Below, piece by piece: positions 33,991 to 44,487 of a DNA stretch of 64,000 nucleotides. The DNA comes from Capsaspora owczarzaki ATCC 30864 (taxonomy: Eukaryota; Opisthokonta; Filasterea), in contig NW_011887308.1 in assembly GCF_000151315.2 (NCBI RefSeq), forward strand, positions 187,649 to 251,648, given 5' to 3'. The notes under the pieces are model-generated. The model was not told where the DNA came from and searched no databases. It saw only the letters and a program-made list of their open reading frames with translations. A program made the position numbers and the translations under genes. Each line of letters starts with the position of its first letter. The stretch's first letter is position 1.

Positions 33991-36136
33991 ATGTCAAACC
34001 AGGATGGCAACACGCTGTCCAACTCAGACTTTCGCAAGCTGCTGATGACGCCGCGCACCACGTCGGGTCTCACTTCACGATCAAGCACTACTGCTGCTAC
34101 TACTACTACTACTACTGCTAAATCAGCGACGACGGGGGCAGCAGGATCGAGCGATGATGGCCCTACGTCCAACCCGTTCATGCCGCCAGCGCCAGTCAAG
34201 CCGGGATCAACAGGTGGCCAGACACCCGCGCAGCCGGGACAAACTGGCCGCCACCATCAAAACCCACAGCGGGCGGCGCAGCGGGCTGCGGCTGCTGCTG
34301 CCTCCGCGTCGAGCGAGCCAAAGTACCGCGATCGCGCTGAGGAGCGCAGGAAGGGCATCAACCCGGACTTTAAGGCGTCGGAGGCGCTGATGAACAGCTA
34401 CCAGGCACGGCTGGAGCAGCTCACAGAGTCTGTGCACAACGACGAGGAGCGGCGCAGGCTCGAGATTGAGCAGAGCAAGTTTCTGGGTGGCGATGCAAAG
34501 CACACGCATCTCGTGCGAGGTCTCGATTTCGCACTGCTCAAGAAGGAACAAGCAAGCATCGAGCAAGCAAACAGTGGCGTGCTTCATGCCGAAAAGCAAA
34601 CAAGTGTGGCGGCTGTGGCAGGCGCTACGAGCACGAAATTGGCACCAAAGCAACTGCAGCAACCGCTCCCAACGTCATTCACCGCTACAGCGCCTTCGGC
34701 TGTCGCAGATGGCGTGCAGCCAATGGAGCTGAACGAGGGCAACAGCCTTCTCGGTCAGGACGACGACGACCACGACGACGACGACGACGACAAAGCACCG
34801 AAATTTCATTCAAAGCTCGCGCGCAACATTCACGAAACCCTCTTTGGCAATTCCCGACCCATGTACAACGACCTGTTCCTGCCTGGCCGAATGGCTTTTG
34901 TGTGTGACCTCACCTCGGACTATCTGTCGGGTGATGTCCCAACAAGTGCCATCCGTTCGAAAGCAGACTTGTCCGCATCAACGCTTCAGCTGATGGAGCA
35001 CAAGGTCGGTAACACTGAAATCATCATCAACAAGCTGGTGCAAATGATGACCGTTCGTCGAGAAGAGCGTGCACTGCAAAAGACCACAACGGCGAGCAAA
35101 AAAGAAAAGGGCAGCAAAGCCCACCACTCATCCGCTCCAGAGCCAGCTTTTCCAACGCCCGCGTTTCCCATGCACACTGCCCTGCCAAAAGAAGGCGATA
35201 AGGCACCTTCCATCCATGCTCCAGCCGTTTCTCCATCCTTGTCGCGAGCCACGCCCGCAGCAACGGCGACGGCCACTCAAGAAACTGGTACCTCGGCCGA
35301 CAACGCTGACGATGACATTTTTGCAGACGTCGGCGAATACGTGCCCCGTGTCGCTGAGCCCCATGGCAACGAAGCGACCGTCACCCCTATGGATGTTGAC
35401 AAACGGCCTGCAAGCTACTTTAGTTCAACAACTTCTGCTGCAATCACAACAACAACCAGCCAGCAGGCGTCTTCTAGCTCGGCGTCCAGTGGTCCCACCG
35501 TCAATTCTGAACGTGCCAGCTTGCAAGTCGCATTAGACGCTCTCAAGCCAGAGCTCCAACAAGCAGCGCAGTCCCAAAAGCAGTTTGCGGGAGAGCGCAA
35601 GCTCACCATGTCTCTCACCTCCCAAAACGAAGACGAGTATTATCCTCGGCGGTTTCACCGTGTTAAAGAGCTGGATGGAAGCAAAGACGCGCTGGACGGT
35701 GATGAAGAAGAGTCCTCCTACGATCGCGTCATGAAAAATATGGCCAATCCAACGCACACGCTGACTCGCTTTGACTTTGACAACGAGGAAGAATGGCTTG
35801 CACACACGGGCGAATCTAGGTAGCGTTCATTGAACGATGTCTGTGAGTGGTTTTTGGGGGAGTATTCATTTGTGATTTGCCATTTTTTCCCTTGGATGCC
35901 ACAGTTCCAAGGCGCCAGATAAAGCCGCCATGGCCAAGGAACTGCGCCAAGCTCGAACCAAGATGGGCAACGATTTCCAGAAAGTCCAGGCCATCATGAA
36001 ACGCAAGGCCGAGGAGAAGGCCGAAGGGTACGGATTTTTTTGTTGTTTTTGGCTTGTATTTTCTGAGTGTCAAAGTGTCACTCATGGTCTCGCGTGCGCT
36101 TTTGATTACAGAGCTTCCAAGAAAATGAAGGACTAG
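33991..36136 (+). CDS. IK: IK/RED spliceosomal protein
   Basis: Nuclear spliceosome component (the B-complex protein Red). Exons 33991-35819, 35905-36027 and 36112-36136 give 658 residues. The conserved RED N-terminal domain is clear: KYRDRAEERRKGINPDF, then EQSKFLGGDAKHTHLVRGLDFALLKKE. Further on are KFHSKLARNIHETLFG with RMAFVCDL and the C-terminal region (YDRVMKNMANPTHTLTRFDFDNEEEWLAHTGES, then ARTKMGNDFQKVQAIMKRK). A human-like RED repeat of alternating Arg-Glu/Asp is not seen; an Asp/His run lies near residue 252. Thr/Ala-rich stretches separate the conserved blocks. A polyadenylation hexamer follows 13 bases after the stop. Confidence 0.93.
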
Positions 36137-36149
36137 AATGAGATACCGC

Positions 36150-36155
36150 AATAAA
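36150..36155 (+). terminator. Polyadenylation signal AATAAA of the IK/RED gene
   Basis: A canonical hexamer that starts 14 bases after the stop codon. The next gene's stop on the other strand is only 136 bases further, so both 3' ends are tightly packed. Confidence 0.6.
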
Positions 36156-36290
36156 AGTATGCCTTAATATTTCCAACAAAGCAGAACGATCAAACCACAA
36201 CGCATAAAAACAAAAACCCCATGCGAAAATTAATGCAGACACAAGGCGTCCATGCACTAAACTTGCACTGTAGAGCATCAGAATGCACGT

Positions 36291-39200
36291 CTACACTGGG
36301 GTCTCGGGACGGGCGGCAAGCCCAGCGTCTTCGAGCGACTCGAGCAGCTTGCGCGCCAACTCTTGGACGAGAATGGCAGTGTCATTGCAAAGACGCTTCG
36401 CCACGAGGACCAAACCACAGTCGTACACCATCTTGTTTTTGTTTTCAGACCCATTGTACAGGTTGAAAAGCGCCTTGAGCAAGTTGAGACGGACGTTGGC
36501 CTTGGGGTGGTTGAGTCGCTCAATGAGAGTCGTGGGCAACTTGGACAGACCAAGAGAGCGGTTGACGGCATTGCTAGACGGCGCGGGCTTGGAAATGGTC
36601 AGCTTGGTGAGGGGCTCCATCATGTTGTCAAACGCCGGTGAGCGACACAGCGTGAAGGCGCGCGCAATCTTTTCGATGGCGTCGGGCTTGGACAACAGTG
36701 GCTCCACATGCTGGTGGTCGTCATCCTGGAACCTGTGTGAGCAATCAGGAGGTAAAGAGCAGGAGGAAGCGGGCGGTTGGCATCAACATCACCTTTTCTC
36801 GCACCGAAAAACCCCAGAAAAAACCCCCCCCCCAACACGTACCAGGTGGCAAGGGCGTCGACGGCATTGACCTGCCAGTAGGGATCACGAAGCAGATCGA
36901 TAAAGAGGCGAACACCATCGTTTTCCCAGAGAATGGAGCGAGCTTTCTTGCTGGCGTAAGCAATGTCGCAGATGATTTGGAGGGCCACTTGACGCAGCGG
37001 GCTGTTGGGAATGGTAATAAAGTACTTGAGTTGAGGTACAATACCAGAAACGGCAGCATGCTCCTGGCGCTCGCGGCTGATGCGGCAAAAGTTGAACAAG
37101 CAGCCGAGGACGTGGTTGTGCATTTCCTGGGCAAAACGGCAAACGCAAAAAGAAGAAGGAGCGGAGATCAAGTCAGTCTCTGGGCAGGGCCGATTTGTTG
37201 TTGAACAGTCGAGTGCATACCGTGAGGAAGAGACCAGAGCGCAGCTCCAGAATGCGAATGAGCTTCGGGATGACGCCCGCCTCCATCAAGCAGGACAGCG
37301 TCTGCGGCTCGTACGTCAGGTTCTTGACCGTCTTGATGAACTTGAGAAGAAGCTCTGGGGGCATGTCGCTGAAAAGAGCAATGAGATCTGCACCGCACGG
37401 GAAGATGAGGGGGTGAGACATCCGACAAAAAAAAAAAAAACACCTCAAAGAATGCAAGCACAGCAAAAACTCGAACAACGAACAGCGCCGCACCCTTCAG
37501 CAAGTCGACAGCGGCAAGCTCGGCCTTCACCAAGGCGTCGGCATGGGAGAAGAGCAGGAACAGGTCGCCAATGTAGTTGGCGTAGAGCAGCGAATCGGGA
37601 TCGCTGCGGTCGCGCAGCAGGTTGCGCAACAGAGTAAACATTCGACGCACAAAGCCGCACTTCGTAAGGATGCGAGCAAAGTCGTTTTTGGGAACGGCAG
37701 TCTACAAAGAGGAATACGAGTCAGTTTCTAGTGCTCAGAACGAAGAGAGAGAAACACAGCCCCAAGCAAAGCACAACAACCACCAACCTCAATCTCGAAC
37801 ACGGGAAGAATGCTCTCAAAAGCCATCAAAGACAGAGGACGGAACTTGGCAAAATCCGGCTCGATGCACTCGACAAGAACAGGCAAGCCTCGCGAGGCGA
37901 TAAACATTTGCAGAGTGACGGGAGACTCGGAGTAGCAGACCTCGCGAATGAAGCGCACGGCCTCTGTGCGCACTTCCAAGGCGTACGTGTTGGCAGCGTA
38001 CTTCATCACGGCTGGCAAGCCGCCAATCAAGCAAAGATTCTCTTGAATCAGAGTGTTGGACTCGACAATCTAGCAGGCGTTATTGTTGAGCGTCTCCGAA
38101 GATTTCTCGCAGCAGTACAATTGCCAAAGAGAAACAAGCATCTTACAGTGTTGATCACGCGCAGAACGCTATGAACGACAGTAATTTGACGAGCCGCTTC
38201 GAGCATTTCAAAGATGGGGACAACTCCGTGGTTGGCAATGAGCTCGAGCTTTTGGTCGGGATTCTCCAAGAACAAGGTAATCTGCACATTTTCGGGTGTG
38301 ACGACGCAAGTGCAGTACAAATATGAGCAACTCTTCCTTCTGCAAATCAAAACCACAAAACCAATTCGCCCCCCCCCTCCTCCTTTTCCGATTCGTACCA
38401 GCGTTTCACACGAAGCAAGAACAGTGGCTTCAGGCTGCGGAGTGCGGAAGCCCGAGATAAGACCGAGAATCTCAGTGCTGATGCGAGCATGCTTGTCCCG
38501 GCCAATGGCCTCCTCTTCATCGTACTCTTCAAACTCGTCCTCGACATCGGCGAACGGATCGTCGTCGTCGCCCTCGCTTTCTTCGGCGGCAACGTTCCAG
38601 GTGTCCATGCGGTTGTTGGAGCGCAGCTTGAGTGGGGTGTCACCGCTAGCATCAAAGCCAGCGTCGTCGTCGTCGGCCTGGCCGGACGATGACTGGGGAC
38701 GGGAGCCCATGGTCGGCGGACGCACCTTGAGCGAATGGTTGCCAGCGTTGGCCTTGAGCGAGCCAATGGCACCGCCGCTGCCAATGAGGGTCGAGGAGCC
38801 GGATGTGGGACTCGAGCCGCTGATTTTGCCGACAAGCTTGGGATGGCCGCCAGTGCTGCCGGTGCGAGAGTGACCAAACGGTTTGCCCGGAGAGGTCTTG
38901 CTCGGGGAGGTGCTAGCAGCGGCCGATGTGGCTGTGGCCTTGAGCCTGGGGCCGCTCAAGTCGGAAAAGTCAGCATCCGACTCCTTTTCCGCATAGCGGC
39001 TCAGCCCAGACGGATCGGGCGCAGGAGCACCGCTACCGGCAGCCGCAGCAGCGTCCTTCTGATACTGGAGGGTCTCGGGCGAGATCATGCGCAGCTGGTT
39101 GGGGGCGCTGTTGGAGGGATTCTTAATCTTGGAGAAGACGTCATCGTCCACGTCAAAATCGTTGAACGAATCGTCCGAGTCGCGGTACTTGGCCAGCACA

Positions 39201-41572
39201 GAGGAGACGCCGCCCAGTGCGCGCGGCAAAGCTGCAGCAGCCGGGTTGTTGGCCGCAGCAAAGATCGGGGTGGCGTTGGTCGAGGTGGCCGGTGTGATGA
39301 TGGAGGTGCGCACAACCACCACTTCGTCGTCGTCCTCGTCCTTGTCAACAAACGCCGAGAGGTCCTTGACGGCGGGGTTGTTGACGGAGCGGGCCTTGGC
39401 AGCACTTTGCGCAGCCGAGCCACCAGATGAGGGCTTTGATGCAGCAGCAGCAGCAGCAGGCGCGGCCGTGCTGGTTGGTGCGGGCGCAGAGCCAGAAGAA
39501 GTGCGGCCCTTGGCGATGGGCAAGGCACCGCCAGGAGGGAGCTTAAAGTCACTCTCCCAGTCATCGCCATCGTACTTGGCATCGTTGGAGGGTTTCCGGG
39601 TTGTCACGTGCGCAGTGTTGAGCGGAGGAGTAGCGCTCTTGGCAGTCGAGGCAGCGGCGCTCGCGGCGAGCGCTCGGGGCAGCTGCTTGACATTGAGCAC
39701 CTTGATGGTGGATGCTGTTTTGCTCCCAACGTTGATATCACCCTCAAAGTCCTCGTCCCAGTTGTCACCACCAATTCCGCGAGGCAGGGGACTGCCGTCA
39801 GGGCCAGCGATGATGGTGGGCGAGTTGCTATAGACAGAGCCGATGCTGGCGTCGGGCGAGTTGACCCCGCTCAAATCAATCGACTGCAGTCCACGTGGTA
39901 CGGGCGTGGACGCCTGGGCCGACGCAGCGGCCTGCCGAGCAGAAATGGCACTGACTGGACGCTCCTTGCTCAAGCGGGCCTTTTCAGCAACCACTTGGGC
40001 GGTCATGTCCGCGGCAGAGTCAAACATGCTGCGCGCAGCTCCGAGCCAGTTTTGATTGTTGTCGCTGGTGGCAGTAGCCGGTTCTTGCGAGGGCTTGGAG
40101 GAAGGGCGAGACGAAGGAATGGCAGAGAACGGACGCGCCTTGCCTTCGCCGCCGCGTTGCTTGTCCCCATCCGCAGCCGTGGCAGCAGCCGTGCTGATGT
40201 ACGCATCCATCTTGCCAATGCTGCGCTCGCGGCGAACTTTGCTCTGCTTGCGGCGGCCCTCTGCAGCAGCGGCAGCGTTCGCAGCGTTGGCCGACGACGG
40301 AGAGCGCGCTACATTCGATCGCGACGTGTTAAAGTTCTTGATGGTGGTCAAAGCCGTGTCCCACTTGTCCTCGGAGGTTACAGACGCCTGCGATGCAGAA
40401 CTAGGAGCCCGCTTGACCTGGTTCTTTTTCACGGTCGCCAGCCACGGGTGACGCAGAAGTTTTTTGGCCGAAATGCGAAGGTTGGGGTCTTTTTGGAAGC
40501 ACTGAATGAAAAAGTCACGCAGCGCCTGACCACGAGAGAAGGGAGGCAAGAGAGGAGGAGAGGAAGAAGAAAGAAAAGGAATAAAAGAAACCGAGCGTTA
40601 AACGATAAATCCAGAAAATAAAACACCGCGCTTCGAGCAAAATGCATAAAAAGCATCCTCGTTGACTACTTACACCAGAGACACCCTCGGGAAGTGGCGG
40701 GTGGTCGTCCTGCACGATGCGGAACATGGCCGGAAGGGGATCAAGTTCGAAATAGGGCGGATTGCCGCTAACGAGTTCAATAACGGTGCTTCCAACACTC
40801 CTGCAAGCACAGAGGCAAGAGCGACAACGTAAAGGCAAGGTGAACAGTGAGAGAGAGGGTCATTCCACGCCCAAAGCATCAAAGCATTTGGAAGAGAGCA
40901 TTTTGCACTCACCAAATATCAGACGCTGTTGTAGGTCCACTCATGTCGATAATCTCGGGAGCCATCCAGTACGGAGTACCAACAACATCCACCTTTTCAT
41001 TGTCCACGAGCGTCGTCGCGACACCGAAATCGGCAAGTTTGACATGGCCGTCCTTGGTTGTGAGAATGTTTGCACCCTTAATGTCACGATGAATGACACC
41101 TGTGAGGTGAGCACGACACGCATCCAATGGTAGACCAATCAGCATTTTCTACTACGGCCGACCCACTTTCCAAAAACGCAGTCAGCGAGCAAACCTTGTT
41201 CGTGCAAAAAGTTCAAGCCCTCCAACACTTGAGCAATGTACACGCTCGTCAGCGTCTCTGGGATTTGACCAAACTTTTTGCATATGCTCTGCAGCGATCC
41301 ATTCTCGATATATCTGGCAAAGGAAAAGGTCGAGGGGGCGGGGGGGGGAAGAGAGAGAGAGAGACAAGCAAGAGCCGAGCAAGAGACCAAGGTCAGCGGC
41401 AAAGGTCCCACAGGACAAATAAAGACCCCTCGCAGCAGTAAAAAAATCAGCACATACTCAAGAACAATGTAGAGGAAGCCGTCCTTGCTGAGACACGAAA
41501 TGTACTTGACAATGTTAGGGTGTTTGAGTTTCTTGAGCAGGTCAATTTCACCCTACGAGGCAGAGGACCCCA

Positions 41573-41604
<32 letters not shown>

Positions 41605-42211
41605 GAACACGTTAGATGTGTACAATGCTGTTGTTGTGACCATTGAGGACTGATATGCTCCGACATAGACATGGGAGAGGTCGAGGTCGAGGTCGAGGGT
41701 CTCGCTGGGTCGGTTCAGCCAAACTCCAACGGCCGCGCGTCTCTCCCGCCGTCTCGACCTGGTTCGCTCCGCGCTTGCTTACCATGATGACGCCTTGCTT
41801 CGAGACCTCCATGTTGCCAACCTTGACCTTCTTGATGGCGACCGTGGTGCCGTCGTTCTCGTTGATGGCCTTGTACACTGCGCCAAAGCCGCCCTTGCCG
41901 ATAATCCCGCCCATCATCTGCACACACACACACACACACACACATAGGAAAGAGGTTGCAATTGTGATTTACACAACATCAACAACATCATCACCAAACG
42001 AAAAAAAAAAAACCCAATGCAAAAGCACCAAAAGTCAGTGAGTTTCAAATTTTATAAAAAATCAAATAAAAAATCAAATAAAATCAAAAATCAAAAATCC
42101 AATGCAAATCCAATGGTAATAAATGGTTTTTTTTTTTTTTTTTTTTTTTGCTTTTCATTCTGGTCTGCTTACATAGGGACCGAGCTTCTCGGGCTTCGGG
42201 AGCTTCTCCAT
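36291..42211 (-). CDS. Cdc7/SepA/MAP3K-epsilon-like kinase with armadillo-repeat tail
   Basis: STE11-like kinase of the septation/mitotic-exit type. 1448 residues, 13 exons: 42173-42211, 41783-41917, 41458-41552, 41195-41313, 40913-41099, 40674-40800, 38399-40525, 38147-38281, 37788-38069, 37494-37701, 37221-37387, 36843-37126, 36291-36732; phases agree. Kinase (about 14-275): [73 protein letters not shown] and HPWLATVKK, all intact. This closely follows the plant MAP3K-epsilon and fission yeast Cdc7 pattern. A Ser/Ala-rich acidic middle region follows (about 290-900). The C-terminal part has ARM/HEAT-type helices ([74 protein letters not shown]). A role in cytokinesis or septum-type signalling is inferred from the family. 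Confidence 0.92.
41915..41945. repeat. (CA)n microsatellite at the acceptor of kinase exon 2
   Basis: About twelve CA units directly next to the exon 2 acceptor on the minus strand (reads as TG repeats, then CAG). The repeat takes the place of the usual polypyrimidine tract. Confidence 0.8.
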
Positions 42212-42269
42212 GGTTGCGGAGCAGTCCCGAGGGCAGGCAAATCACAGAACTGAAGCAAACAGCAGGAGC

Positions 42270-42309
<40 letters not shown>

Positions 42310-42449
42310 GGAAGGGAACGAAAGGAACGAAAGAAAAAAAAAAAAAAAAAAAAGAGAAATGAAAAAAAAAAAATCCCAGTTTTGTATGAATTTACCATTG
42401 AATCCAAACATCAACAACCATTGTGTACAACAGCAGAAAACTAGTAACA

Positions 42450-42455
42450 TTTATT
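42450..42455 (-). terminator. Polyadenylation signal AATAAA of PRPF31
   Basis: TTTATT on the plus strand, 13 bases beyond the PRPF31 stop in the direction of transcription. Confidence 0.55.
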
Positions 42456-42467
42456 TCGTCTCAGACA

Positions 42468-44255
42468 TTACATCTGCATTGCACTGGTGCCAACTCCAGG
42501 CCGCTTGACTTTGGAGAAGGACGCCATGGTGGAAAAGTACCCGCTGGCAGAGTCTGGAGCACGGCGTTCGGCAGCGTTCGGGTTGACAATCTCAATGCCC
42601 TTGCCAGAGGTGAAGGCGACGGTGGCCGTGCCGGAGACGGCAGGCGCTGCTGATGCTGCTGCTGATGCTTGACCCACACCTGCACCGTGGGCAAGCGCGG
42701 TCATGTTTCCGGCGAGCAGACGCTCCCGTTGGACCTCCTTTTGCAGCTTCTTTGAGAGGGTGATGCGAGACTTGTTGTCGACCATGGCCACGCGAATCTT
42801 GCCGTTGGAGGCGTTGCCAGCAATACCAAGATCGTAGCCGAGATCCATCTGGTTCTGGTGCTCGGCCGCAACTCCGAACGAGACGCGGTTGGCTTGCTTG
42901 CGCAGCTCGGTTGGGGCGACGCGCTCTTTGGCCTTGCGAACACGGGCTCCTCCACGCTTGTTCTTTCGGCCTTCCTTGGGCGCCGGAAGCGGCTTCGGAA
43001 GGCGCGGCGGCGGCGGCTCTTCGCGCTTTTCTACCTTGGCCTCAATCTCGTCCATGATTTTGCGGCCAATGCTGGCGTCAGTCGATTGGTGGAAGGCATC
43101 AACGCGCGCGACGAGCGCCACTTTGGCGGCCAGCACGCGCATGGTGTGCTTGCGAAACTCGGGCTGTGTTCGTTGCACAATGTCGCTCTGGTAGATGACA
43201 CCGGCATGCGGCGCGGTGGGTGCCTCGCTGACACCAGTCGCAATATCGAGCTTCTTTTGGCCGAGAATCTGCAGATTGCAGGCCGGGATTTTGGACAGCG
43301 CCGTGAGACCGCCAGCCAGTGCCAACAGCTTGGCCGCAACCGAAGTGCCCAGCAAGACGGACAGGTTGGGGGCAATAAATGTCATTCGACCCTCGACAAA
43401 CGAAATGATGTCTCGTTTGGCAACATCCAGCGCCACAGCCACCTCCGACGCCTCCACGACGCGCGAAAGTTCGAGTTCAGACAGAGGCTGGCCTGACTGC
43501 GTTGACGAGCCCATGACGACAACCATGGCTGTGGCTGCGGCCAAAAAGCTGGCGAGATTGGCGTCCTTGGCCGAGGCCACATTGTTTTTGAGCACCAGCA
43601 CAGTCCGCATGTAATCCACCGGATTGACGACCAGTGTTTCGAGCTCTGGGAACCGCACGGCATAGGCGTCTCGCACGAGCTTGTGAATGACACGAATCTC
43701 GGTATCAATCTCGACTATGAGCGCGTTGCCTCGGACGACGAGCTGGTACTCTGGGTTGGACTCGATGTTAACTTCCTGCGCAGCACCACCCGACGACGCC
43801 GACGACGACGACGACAACGACGATGCAGATCCAATGTCCGACAGCGGCGCTGCGGCTGCCTGGCGCACGGCAGCGACCACTGCTTGGAAGTCGGGCGAGT
43901 AGTACAATGGAGCGGACTGCTGCACTGTGCCCGTCTTGAGCGACCCGGTCAGCGCGCTGGTCCCTGCTACAGTTCCAGATGCGCCCGCCAGCGAGTAGGA
44001 CGACCCGTCACCTGCAGTGCCCGAGGACCGTCCCAGCAACGACGACGACGCCGCCGACGACGATCCGGCAACGTTCTGGTCGTCCGCGCCGTAGTCGTCT
44101 GCGCCATAGTCGTCTGCGCCAGTGCCAGTCGCAGATGCGCCGTGCGTGTACATGCCGTGGTGCAGGTTGTTGATGGACGCGCCGCCCGCGACCGCCGCAT
44201 CGATGGCGGCAGAGTCGTCCTGGAAGTCGGCAAACAGCTCGGAAGCCAAACTCAT
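42468..44255 (-). CDS. PRPF31: U4/U6 snRNP protein Prp31
   Basis: Binds U4 snRNA and the 15.5K protein and holds the U4/U6.U5 tri-snRNP together in the nucleus. Intronless, 595 residues; human has about 499. The start MSLASELFADF matches the family start MSLADELLADL, so the longer upstream in-frame reading is rejected. The first 150 residues contain an added Ala/Ser/Gly/Asp-rich segment. The Nop domain lies at about 290-420 (LLALAGGLTALSKIPACNLQILG, then HAGVIYQSDIVQRTQPE and HTMRVLAAKVALVARVDAF). After it come the Pro-rich and basic PRP31 C-terminal elements (KRGGARVRKAKERVAPTE; LRKQANRVSFG). It is the second spliceosome gene here beside IK/RED, with no sign of an operon. Confidence 0.95.
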   Translation of the reverse strand: MSLASELFADFQDDSAAIDAAVAGGASINNLHHGMYTHGASATGTGADDYGADDYGADDQNVAGSSSAASSSLLGRSSGTAGDGSSYSLAGASGTVAGTSALTGSLKTGTVQQSAPLYYSPDFQAVVAAVRQAAAAPLSDIGSASSLSSSSSASSGGAAQEVNIESNPEYQLVVRGNALIVEIDTEIRVIHKLVRDAYAVRFPELETLVVNPVDYMRTVLVLKNNVASAKDANLASFLAAATAMVVVMGSSTQSGQPLSELELSRVVEASEVAVALDVAKRDIISFVEGRMTFIAPNLSVLLGTSVAAKLLALAGGLTALSKIPACNLQILGQKKLDIATGVSEAPTAPHAGVIYQSDIVQRTQPEFRKHTMRVLAAKVALVARVDAFHQSTDASIGRKIMDEIEAKVEKREEPPPPRLPKPLPAPKEGRKNKRGGARVRKAKERVAPTELRKQANRVSFGVAAEHQNQMDLGYDLGIAGNASNGKIRVAMVDNKSRITLSKKLQKEVQRERLLAGNMTALAHGAGVGQASAAASAAPAVSGTATVAFTSGKGIEIVNPNAAERRAPDSASGYFSTMASFSKVKRPGVGTSAMQM

Positions 44256-44487
44256 GTCTGAGATATCTGCGACTCTGAGAGCAAGGAACAATAATAATAA
44301 AAATAAAAGACTGGGTTTTATCAATGCAAACGACTTGGAAACGGCGTCTGTATTGCACAAATCATCAGCTGGAAATATCAGATCGGTCGTAGATTGTGTT
44401 TTTGTTTCGCTTTACACTTCTCAAGCACAACATCGTCCGGTTTTTTTTTCCATCATGCAACGACTCCAGCACTGTTGAAGGAAGACA

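Noticed and set aside
42256-44360. Longer N-terminus for PRPF31 with a hydrophobic stretch (LLFLLLLFLALRVADIS)
   Set aside because: The known family start MSLADELLAD matches the internal ATG at 44255. The upstream part is leader DNA with A/T-rich runs, not a signal peptide.
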